Shown: positions 1 through 4,640 of the stretch, one piece after another
Layout: the number at the start of each line of letters is the position of its first letter
Position numbering within the stretch: the first letter of the stretch is position 1
IMG/VR virus record: IMGVR_UViG_3300042882_001491
Span: 1-21,655 of that record
Direction: 5' to 3' (one strand)
DNA length: 21,655 bases
Source: a virus
Notes under the pieces: generated by a model
What the model was told of the DNA's origin: nothing
Seen by the model: only the letters and a program-made list of their open reading frames with translations
The model's database searches: none
Translations under genes and position numbers: made by a program

Positions 1-112
1 ACCAGCCACCAGCCACCAGCCACCAGCCACCAGCCACCAGCCACCAGCCACCAGCCACCAGCCACCAGCCACCAGCCACCAGCCACCAGCCACCAGCCAC
101 CAGCCACCAGCC
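1..112. repeat. 16 tandem copies of ACCAGCC
   Basis: Sixteen perfect head-to-tail copies of the 7-bp unit ACCAGCC run from the first base to position 112, one base before the ATG of the lipoprotein gene. The array may continue past the left edge. On the minus strand each junction reads GCTGGTGG, the E. coli Chi octamer, giving 15 overlapping copies. In the frame of the following gene the array has no stop and would read as QPPATSH repeats. It holds no Shine-Dalgarno sequence. Because 7 is not a multiple of 3, gain or loss of a unit would shift any reading frame that passes through it. The array could also mark an assembly end. Confidence 0.97.
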
Positions 113-113
113 C

Positions 114-515
114 ATGAAACCATTTCTCGCCCTGCTCGCCCTCCTCCTCGCCGGATGCGCCAGCCCGCAGCCCCGCGAGACCTACGCCCCGCGAGCCCTG
201 CCCGTGGCACAGCCCATGGAAATTCTCATCGAAACAAGCCCGCCCGGCGGAATTGTTGATTGGAACGGCAACGTCCTCGGCGCTGCCCCCGTCACCCTAA
301 AAATCCGGCCAGACCTCACCGCAAGCGGCCGCCCACGCTGGCCCGAGACCGGAGCCAACGCCCACATTTTCCGCGCCCGCTGGCGCAACGGCGACCGCGC
401 CGCCGAGATGTTCATGGCCGACGAAATGCCCCCGCAAAGGATCGCAATCATTTCCCCCGTCCAAGAAATATATTGGGGCTACGAAAAGAAAAAACCGCTC
501 GCAAAATTCCCATAG
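114..515 (+). CDS. Small PEGA-like lipoprotein
   Basis: A 133-residue protein with a lipoprotein signal: Lys2, a hydrophobic core (residues 4-13) and a lipobox L-A-G-C with the lipidated Cys at residue 15. The mature part starts with a Pro-rich linker and then has a PEGA-like segment (about residues 35-65: S-P-P-G-G-I-V-D-W-N-G-N, then G-x-x-P-V-T-L). PEGA modules are small surface-associated beta domains. The start at 114 is chosen because the signal peptide begins exactly there, although there is no Shine-Dalgarno sequence and the frame stays open upstream through the 7-bp repeat. Prophage lipoproteins often act in superinfection exclusion or lysogenic conversion. Nothing here proves that role; the lipoprotein call is firm, the function is not. 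Confidence 0.8.
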   Translation: MKPFLALLALLLAGCASPQPRETYAPRALPVAQPMEILIETSPPGGIVDWNGNVLGAAPVTLKIRPDLTASGRPRWPETGANAHIFRARWRNGDRAAEMFMADEMPPQRIAIISPVQEIYWGYEKKKPLAKFP

Positions 516-714
516 CCACCCGCAGAGCTTGATTTTATCGGCCTCCGCCGCTGTCAAGCGTTTTATAAAAATATATTTTCAAAAAAAATAAAAATAATTC
601 TTGCGCCCTCTTTGAATCTTTATATGTTCATTCCCAAGCGAGCCACAACAGGCCCGCCACGGTCCAGCGAAACTGGAAAATAAAAAATGGCCCGGCACAT
701 CCGGGAACGAAAAA
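516..714 (+). promoter_or_regulatory. AT-rich intergenic region, probable promoter zone
   Basis: No gene is supported here. Bases about 560-630 are strikingly AT-rich (runs of A and T) within an otherwise GC-rich arm, as expected for a promoter or other melting region upstream of the 715 and 901 genes. I could not fix a convincing -35/-10 pair with standard spacing. At 691-705 there is a small hairpin, CCGGG pairing with CCCGG around a 5-nt loop, directly before the ribosome binding site of the 715 gene. Confidence 0.4.
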
Positions 715-885
715 ATGAAAGTAAAAAACATCCTCGCGGTAGCACTCGCCACCGCATCATGCATCAGCCTCGCCATCGGCGTCGCTTCCACCGCCACCAC
801 CGGCAACCCCGCCGCATTCATCCTCGGCACCGCCGCATTTATCGGTTTGGCCATCACCGCCGCCCAACTCGACCCCACCATCTAA
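715..885 (+). CDS. Small two-helix membrane peptide
   Basis: A 56-residue protein that starts MKVKNILAVALATAS and ends QLDPTI. Two hydrophobic stretches (about residues 5-25 and 33-51) are separated by a short polar turn (T-T-G-N-P), which suggests a helical hairpin in the inner membrane; the first helix could instead be a signal sequence. A GGGAA-type ribosome binding site lies about 8 bases before the ATG, and the stop is 15 bases before the DUF932 gene, so the two are probably cotranscribed. Size and topology resemble small holin-like or exclusion peptides, but there is no charged C-terminal tail or lysis neighbour, so no function is assigned. Confidence 0.6.
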   Translation: MKVKNILAVALATASCISLAIGVASTATTGNPAAFILGTAAFIGLAITAAQLDPTI

Positions 886-900
886 GAAAGGCCCCATATT

Positions 901-1767
901 ATGACAATCAATCGATTCGCCAGGACACGCAGCAACGGCGCTGTAAACTTCACCAGCCGCACCGGCTCCATTGAGCCCGAACGCCTCCGCCAGATTGCCC
1001 CCTCAGTATTCGCCGAGGGAGCACACGGCAGCCGGTCCGCCGCTTACAAATACATTCCAACCAGCGAAATTCTTGCGGGCCTCGCCCGTGAAGGCTTCCG
1101 CCCTTACGCAGTCATGCAAGGCGGCAGCCGGGAAGAGGACAAACGCGGATTTACTAAACATCTCATCCGCCTCCGCCACGACAGCCAGCCGCTCCAAGTC
1201 GGCGGCACGCATAACGAGATTGTTCTGCTCAACTCCCACGATGGAACATCCGCATATCGCCTCATGGCCGGCGTCTTCCGCCTCATCTGCGGCAACGGAA
1301 TGGTAGTGGCTGAAAACCTCATCGACGACATCCGCGTGCCACACAAAGGAAACATCGAAGGCCAAGTTATCGAAGGGTGCATCAGCATTCTTGACCGCTT
1401 GCCCGAGGTATCCGAGAGCATCCGCGAAATGTCCACCCTCAGGCTCACCCCAGGCGAGCAAACAGCATTCGCACGCGCCGCCCTCGTAGCCAAATACAAC
1501 GACGCCGACAAACCCGCACCCGTCACCGCTGACCAGGTGTTGACCCTTCGCCGCCGTGAAGACGCCGAGCCCACCATGTGGAACACCCTAAACGCCGTGC
1601 AAGAAAACCTGATCCAAGGCGGCTTGCGCTACGTCCAACGCAACGAAAACGGCCGCCTCGTAGCCCGCCGCCGCACCCGTGAAATCGGAGGCATCGACCA
1701 AAACACCAACGTCAACCGCGCTCTCTGGGCACTGGCCGAGGAAATGAAGAAACTGAAAGCCGCCTAA
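901..1767 (+). CDS. DUF932 (YfjQ/YafZ-type) phage/plasmid protein
   Basis: A 288-residue protein recognised as the DUF932 family, which is common on phages, plasmids and prophage islands. The supporting segments are the N-terminal Y-K-Y-I-P-T-S-E-I-L stretch (residues about 50-59), the K-H-L-I-R-L-R segment, the central N-E-I-V-L-L-N-S-H-D-G-T-S-A-Y motif (about 106-120) and the G-V-F-R-L-I-C-x-N-G-M-V-V block (about 124-136). The C-terminus is Arg-rich and ends in a Lys-rich helix. The length is normal for the family. An AGAAAGG ribosome binding site precedes the ATG and a strong hairpin follows the stop. The biochemical role of DUF932 is not established; it is often found among accessory genes and early genes of mobile elements. 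Confidence 0.85.
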   Translation: MTINRFARTRSNGAVNFTSRTGSIEPERLRQIAPSVFAEGAHGSRSAAYKYIPTSEILAGLAREGFRPYAVMQGGSREEDKRGFTKHLIRLRHDSQPLQVGGTHNEIVLLNSHDGTSAYRLMAGVFRLICGNGMVVAENLIDDIRVPHKGNIEGQVIEGCISILDRLPEVSESIREMSTLRLTPGEQTAFARAALVAKYNDADKPAPVTADQVLTLRRREDAEPTMWNTLNAVQENLIQGGLRYVQRNENGRLVARRRTREIGGIDQNTNVNRALWALAEEMKKLKAA

Positions 1768-1776
1768 CCCCAACCC

Positions 1777-1806
1777 GGCGAGGGTCCGATCCCCTCGCCG
1801 CCTTTA
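1777..1806 (+). terminator. Hairpin terminator after the DUF932 gene
   Basis: GGCGAGGG (1777-1784) pairs perfectly with CCCTCGCC (1792-1799) around a 7-nt loop and is followed by GCCTTTATTT, a weak T-rich tail. It lies 9 bases after the DUF932 stop and ends only a few bases before the ATG at 1810. It could therefore be an intrinsic terminator, an attenuator, or a structure controlling translation of the next gene, which has no Shine-Dalgarno sequence. Confidence 0.6.
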
Positions 1807-1809
1807 TTT

Positions 1810-2133
1810 ATGAATAAAAACGACGAACTTTGCATTTTGCGCGATTGCGCAGACAAACTCGGGCCAGATTCTTATTGCGGACCATGGCTGCAGGATCAAA
1901 TCCCTTACATTGAACGCGACATCCGAGGCGATATGTCTCCCCAGTTAGGATGGGCAGAAACACGCAAAATGGAGCAAGACGCGATCTCGCTTGCAAAAGA
2001 GCAAGCGGCGCGAATTGTAAAAGATGCTGATGAGCAGGCCGCAGTAATTAGAAAAAACTCCGAAAAATACGCCGCGAGCGTCCGAAAAGCGTTGGCTCAT
2101 GATCTGGAAAAAGCCCTTCTTCTTATACAATGA
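1810..2133 (+). CDS. Hypothetical protein with charged helical C-terminus
   Basis: A 107-residue protein I do not recognise. The N-terminal part has two Cys (C8, C13) and a third at C23. From about residue 50 to the end the sequence is a long charged, Ala-rich helix (E-Q-A-A-R-I-V-K-D-A-D-E-Q-A pattern) of the kind seen in coiled-coil stalks such as DivIVA or ATP-synthase b-type helices; this is a structural likeness only. The base composition is more AT-rich than the flanking genes. Its stop overlaps the next start by ATGA, so the two are translationally coupled. No Shine-Dalgarno sequence is present because a hairpin occupies the upstream region. Confidence 0.6.
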   Translation: MNKNDELCILRDCADKLGPDSYCGPWLQDQIPYIERDIRGDMSPQLGWAETRKMEQDAISLAKEQAARIVKDADEQAAVIRKNSEKYAASVRKALAHDLEKALLLIQ

Positions 2134-2567
2134 GCACCGAACTATTCCCCGAGGCAGAAATGCCCTTCAATCTCATTTCTCAAACCATCGCGGCACCCGT
2201 CAAAATCCTCTCCCCACGGGAAGAAGAGGCGGCCCGCGCCGCCACCGTGCGAGCCGGAGGATATGAAAACACTCCTTCCATGTTTGACGCGCAGCCAGTT
2301 GATGAAAGCATCAAAGCACCCATCCCTCACGGCTGGGCAGGAGAGATGTTTGAAAGTTTTGGAAACACCTACAAGAGAGCCGTCGATTTAGAGGGTTTTG
2401 TTTGGTATTGGTCTGGCCAGTGGGTTTTGAATGTTCCATATTTTGACTCAATAACAAACAGCCCTTTACCGGAAAATATACATGGCCGCCGACTTGGACG
2501 CATAACCCAAAATGGAACTTTAGTAATCGGAAAACGCCGCATCGATTCGAGCCGATGGAACCACTAA
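2130..2567 (+). CDS. Hypothetical protein sharing a module with the giant virion protein
   Basis: A 145-residue protein built from two parts. Residues about 4-55 (L-F-x-x-A-E-M-P-F-N-L-I, then E-E-A-A-R-A-A, then G-G-Y-E-N-T-P-S-M-F-D-A) match residues about 884-933 of the 2272-residue protein at 4629-11447 in the same order and spacing. From about residue 68 the sequence changes to an aromatic-rich domain (W-A-G-E-M-F-E-S-F-G, F-V-W-Y-W-S-G-Q-W) ending G-R-R-L-G-R-I-T and S-S-R-W-N-H. GC content falls with it: 39/60 at 2221-2280 but 25/60 at 2341-2400 and 22/60 at 2401-2460. This suggests a chimeric gene. The function is unknown. The start is coupled to the preceding stop by ATGA. Confidence 0.7.
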   Translation: MSTELFPEAEMPFNLISQTIAAPVKILSPREEEAARAATVRAGGYENTPSMFDAQPVDESIKAPIPHGWAGEMFESFGNTYKRAVDLEGFVWYWSGQWVLNVPYFDSITNSPLPENIHGRRLGRITQNGTLVIGKRRIDSSRWNH

Positions 2568-2571
2568 CCAC

Positions 2572-2790
2572 ATGACCACCGAGCAACTCACCAGCGCCGC
2601 CTCCTCGATGGAGGCGGCGCTTGCCCGTCTCGACATCGAGCCCGGCATCACCACGGAGGCCGAACTTGCCCAGGACGACGCCGAAATCTTGCCCGCCCTG
2701 GTGAACGGCCGGCCGGTAATTACCCCCGCGCATGCCTTCGGCATGTCGGATGGGCGCAAAATTCAAACCCAAACCAACCCCACCCCATAA
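2572..2790 (+). CDS. Small acidic hypothetical protein
   Basis: A 72-residue protein I do not recognise. The first half is helical and acidic (T-E-Q-L-T-S-A-A-S-S-M-E-A-A-L-A-R-L-D); a short G-R-P-V-I-T-P-A-H-A-F-G-M-S-D-G-R segment and a polar Pro-rich tail follow. It starts 4 bases after the upstream stop, with no Shine-Dalgarno sequence, so translation probably depends on coupling. Its C-biased codon use matches the other left-arm genes, which supports it being real. Confidence 0.55.
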   Translation: MTTEQLTSAASSMEAALARLDIEPGITTEAELAQDDAEILPALVNGRPVITPAHAFGMSDGRKIQTQTNPTP

Positions 2791-2803
2791 AAACTCAACC
2801 CGC

Positions 2804-2820
2804 GCCGGACGACTTCCGGC
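2804..2820 (+). promoter_or_regulatory. Hairpin before the 2830 gene
   Basis: GCCGGA (2804-2809) and TCCGGC (2815-2820) form a 6-bp stem with a 5-nt loop, 9 bases before the ATG at 2830. No T-run follows, so it is not a typical intrinsic terminator. It resembles the hairpins found in the same place before the genes at 715 and 1810, and may influence translation starts that lack Shine-Dalgarno sequences. Confidence 0.4.
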
Positions 2821-2829
2821 ACCCAACCC

Positions 2830-3003
2830 ATGGAAACCCTCAAACTCTACAACGCCCTCGCTCTCCTCACCGACACGGCAAAACTCATATTGCGCGACAT
2901 AGAAAACCCCTCCACCCTCGCCGCTAACCTGCATTACCTCGCCCAAGCAATAGCCAGCGCCGAGAAAATCCTTTTACAACATCCCATCCCGATAAACCAA
3001 TGA
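2830..3003 (+). CDS. Small helical hypothetical protein
   Basis: A 57-residue protein starting METLKLYNALALLTDTAKLI and ending HPIPINQ. Almost the whole length is predicted to be helical, with regular Leu/Ala spacing: one helix at about 3-22, a P-S-T turn, and a second helix at about 29-50. A small helical-hairpin binding or regulatory protein is plausible. Its TGA overlaps the ATG of the next gene (ATGA), and codon use agrees with its neighbours. Both points support a real gene despite its size. No family is recognised. Confidence 0.6.
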   Translation: METLKLYNALALLTDTAKLILRDIENPSTLAANLHYLAQAIASAEKILLQHPIPINQ

Positions 3004-3242
3004 CACCCGACCTAAACGAGCCCCACGGCAACACCGGCAACCGCAACAACGCCCGCGACCCCGAGTCCGCCGAAAACATGACCTCCAAAATCCTCTTCTT
3101 CTGCTACCCCGAAGAAAAAAGCGCCTGGGTCCGCGCCGCCAAACCCGAAAAACTCAGCGCCTGGATCCGCCACCAACTCAACACCGCCACCGGCCGCCCC
3201 GAACGCCCCGACCCCGAAGAATGGCGACAAATCCGCAAGTAG
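3000..3242 (+). CDS. Ribbon-helix-helix-like small DNA-binding protein
   Basis: An 80-residue protein with a disordered, Asn/Pro-rich N-terminus (1-26) followed by a ribbon-helix-helix-like pattern: a beta strand (K-I-L-F-F-C-Y, about 29-35), helix A (P-E-E-K-S-A-W-V-R-A-A, about 36-46) and helix B (L-S-A-W-I-R-H-Q-L-N, about 52-61). L-S-x-W-I-R is typical of helix B in CopG/Arc-type proteins. The gene is coupled to the upstream gene by ATGA and ends one base before the first integrase arm-type repeat. A repressor or a recombination directionality factor would fit that location, but this is inferred from context. The fold is called from pattern only. Confidence 0.55.
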   Translation: MTPDLNEPHGNTGNRNNARDPESAENMTSKILFFCYPEEKSAWVRAAKPEKLSAWIRHQLNTATGRPERPDPEEWRQIRK

Positions 3243-3243
3243 C

Positions 3244-3266
3244 AAGTGGCCTCCAAAGTGGTGACC
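3244..3266 (+). repeat. Left (P-arm) integrase arm-type sites, two copies
   Basis: Two direct copies lie at 3244-3254 (AAGTGGCCTCC, 9 of 11 matches to the consensus AAGTGGCGACC) and 3256-3266 (AAGTGGTGACC, 10 of 11), 12 bases apart. They are inferred binding sites for the N-terminal domain of the integrase. Confidence 0.65.
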
Positions 3267-3299
3267 CTAAACACAACTCACTAATAATGAACGCACCAT

Positions 3300-3328
3300 C
3301 CACAAACTACGGATCAGAAGGTTTGTGG
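3300..3328. repeat. 8-bp inverted repeat at the attachment core
   Basis: CCACAAAC (3300-3307) and GTTTGTGG (3321-3328) are perfect inverted copies separated by 13 bases (3308-3320) that hold the anticodon-loop sequence. They probably form the two core-type integrase sites flanking the crossover region. The right half is part of the tRNA T-stem and the left half is phage sequence, as expected in attP. Confidence 0.65.
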
Positions 3329-3348
3329 TTCGACTCCACATGGCTGCA
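3307..3348 (+). other. 3' half of tRNA-Arg(ACG), attachment core
   Basis: Reads as a tRNA from the anticodon loop to the discriminator base: loop CTACGGA (3307-3313, U33 then ACG), 3' anticodon strand TCAGA, variable AGGTT, T-stem TGTGG, loop TTCGACT, CCACA pairing all 5 bp, then 3' acceptor strand TGGCTGC and A3348. No 5' half is present: the bases before 3307 do not pair with TCAGA, and there is no D-arm or 5' acceptor. It is therefore not a functional tRNA gene but the phage copy that restores a host tRNA-Arg on integration. The predicted host acceptor 5' strand is GCAGCCA. Confidence 0.8.
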
Positions 3349-3365
3349 CTCCCCCCCTTCCCTTA

Positions 3366-3496
3366 AAGTGGCATCCTTGTGCCGTTTTCCCTCTGTAGCA
3401 CTCAGAAGATTGCCGTTTATTGGATTTTGGGGGCTTGCAATGCTTGCGTGAATTGCTTTGTTTATTAAGGCCAAGTGGCGACCTGTAGTGGCGACC
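3366..3496 (+). repeat. Right (P'-arm) integrase arm-type sites, three copies
   Basis: Direct copies lie at 3366-3376 (AAGTGGCATCC, 9 of 11), 3473-3483 (AAGTGGCGACC, consensus) and 3486-3496 (TAGTGGCGACC, 10 of 11). The last two are 13 bases apart, close to the 12-base spacing of the left-arm pair. The interval 3377-3472 is moderately AT-rich and probably holds the integrase promoter, but I see no clear hexamer pair. Confidence 0.65.
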
Positions 3497-3537
3497 CGGA
3501 TGGCAAATTTTACCTTTCTGACTAAGGAAACAATATA

Positions 3538-4632
3538 ATGAGAAAACATGGCGAGATTACGGTGGAGTGGAGAGCGGCGAAGAATGCTTGGTATTTCCGC
3601 GTGCAGGAAAATGGCAAACGTGTGGCAAAATCTACTGGCGTCCGGATTCAGTCTGCGAGCGGGCGGGCTGCGGCACTATCTAAAGCCAAAGCTATCGCTG
3701 CGGCGCTGGCGACAGCCGACGATCTTAAAATTGCGGCGGTCGTGAAGCGGCCTGGCTTTGCGAAGTGCGGTGAAGTTGCCGAGATTTACCGACAGCATGG
3801 ACCGGCGGCGTCGGTGACAAAGAGTCTTAGTCGCTTTGTTGCCTATGTGCGGGCGGTGACTGGACGGAATGACTGGGAGGAGCAGAGCACGCATTTAACG
3901 CTGACTTCCTCCGCGCTGAGGGGATGGATTGCCACGCAGAAAAAGGCGGGGCGCTCGGAGAGTGGGATTCATACCGACGTCCAAACGGTGAAGAGTGTCG
4001 TTGCGAAAAAAAGATTTTACTTATTTGAAGATTTGAAGCTGCCGGACTTGGCCGATTTTTGGGCGGTGTCGGGGGGCTCGGCGACGACGGAGGGTTATCA
4101 GCCTATCGACCGCGAGGCGCTGCGGCGCATGGATCGGGCGGCGAGGATCCCGCTGCGGCGGCGGGATGCGCGGGCTTGGGCGGTTTACTGGCTCATGCGC
4201 AAGGCGGGCCTGCGAAATGAGGAGGTTGAGTCTTTGAAATGGGCTTGGGTGGATTGGCAGCCTGACGGGACGGCTGATCTGGTGCTCATCAAGCGGGATG
4301 ACTGGCAACCAAAGGGGCGAAGCGGCCGCGTGCCGGTAAGGGCTCGGTTACTGAGGCTCATTAAGGCGGCATTGGGAGAAGAGGGCGAGTATGTGGTGCC
4401 ACGGACCAGCCCGACGGATGCCTACAATGTCACGCATTACGGCATAAATGAATTTGTGAGGCTCTACATTCCCGACGGGGAGAAGGGAGCCTACAACCTG
4501 CGCAAAGAATACGGCGCTCAGATTGCGGCGAGGGATGGTATCGAGGTGGCGAGCCGATTGCTCCGGCACAGGGACATCCAGACCACCTTTAATCACTACC
4601 ACAATCTCATTAACCGCCCGAAGCCGCTTTAG
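3538..4632 (+). CDS. int: Tyrosine-type site-specific integrase
   Basis: A 364-residue phage integrase. It has an N-terminal arm-binding-like region (strand E-I-T-V-E-W, W-Y-F-R-V, about 6-40), a core-binding region (about 75-165) and a C-terminal catalytic domain. Catalytic candidates are Arg226 in G-L-R-N-E-E, Lys259 in P-K-G-R-S-G, Arg322 in Y-N-L-R-K, His344 in L-L-R-H-R-D-I-Q-T-T and nucleophile Tyr354. The usual His of H-x-x-R is Tyr319 here. It recombines attP (directly upstream) with a tRNA-Arg attB. TAAGGA at 3523-3528 is the ribosome binding site. The sense strand is G-rich, unlike the other genes here. It converges on the late operon with a 4-base stop overlap. The family call is firm. 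Confidence 0.95.
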   Translation: MRKHGEITVEWRAAKNAWYFRVQENGKRVAKSTGVRIQSASGRAAALSKAKAIAAALATADDLKIAAVVKRPGFAKCGEVAEIYRQHGPAASVTKSLSRFVAYVRAVTGRNDWEEQSTHLTLTSSALRGWIATQKKAGRSESGIHTDVQTVKSVVAKKRFYLFEDLKLPDLADFWAVSGGSATTEGYQPIDREALRRMDRAARIPLRRRDARAWAVYWLMRKAGLRNEEVESLKWAWVDWQPDGTADLVLIKRDDWQPKGRSGRVPVRARLLRLIKAALGEEGEYVVPRTSPTDAYNVTHYGINEFVRLYIPDGEKGAYNLRKEYGAQIAARDGIEVASRLLRHRDIQTTFNHYHNLINRPKPL

Positions 4633-4640
4633 CGGCGGTT
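4612..4640. terminator. Candidate bidirectional hairpin at convergent stops
   Basis: GCCGCT (4623-4628) pairs with AGCGGC (4631-4636) directly over both stop codons. An alternative larger stem pairs AACCGCC (4612-4618) with GGCGGTT (4634-4640). There is no clear T-run on either side, so termination is inferred from its position between two converging genes. Confidence 0.4.

Larger units (their letters stand above)
3244..3496 (+). other. attP: Phage attachment site attP with P and P' arms
   Basis: A tRNA 3' half (3307-3348) is flanked on both sides by direct repeats near AAGTGGCGACC: two on the left (3244, 3256) and three on the right (3366, 3473, 3486). The integrase gene begins 41 bases after the last. 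Core plus arm-type repeats on both sides is the arrangement of attP in lambda-like tyrosine integrase systems. An attL or attR would keep only one arm. Both flanks carry phage genes that share a protein module, which agrees. No other gene is supported between 3243 and 3537; an open frame at 3221-3451 crosses the site and looks spurious. Confidence 0.8.

Noticed and set aside
1-112. CRISPR array
   Set aside because: The units are 7 bp with no spacers and there are no cas genes; this is a simple tandem repeat.
560-630. Specific sigma70 promoter in the AT-rich stretch
   Set aside because: TTGCGC at 601 and several TATA-like words exist, but no pair has standard 16-18 base spacing, so only a promoter zone is reported.
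3307-3348. A functional tRNA-Arg gene
   Set aside because: Only the 3' half is present; the 5' anticodon strand, D-arm and 5' acceptor are missing upstream.
3221-3451. 76-codon open frame across the attachment site
   Set aside because: It runs through the tRNA fragment and arm-type repeats, overlaps the previous gene and has no recognisable features.
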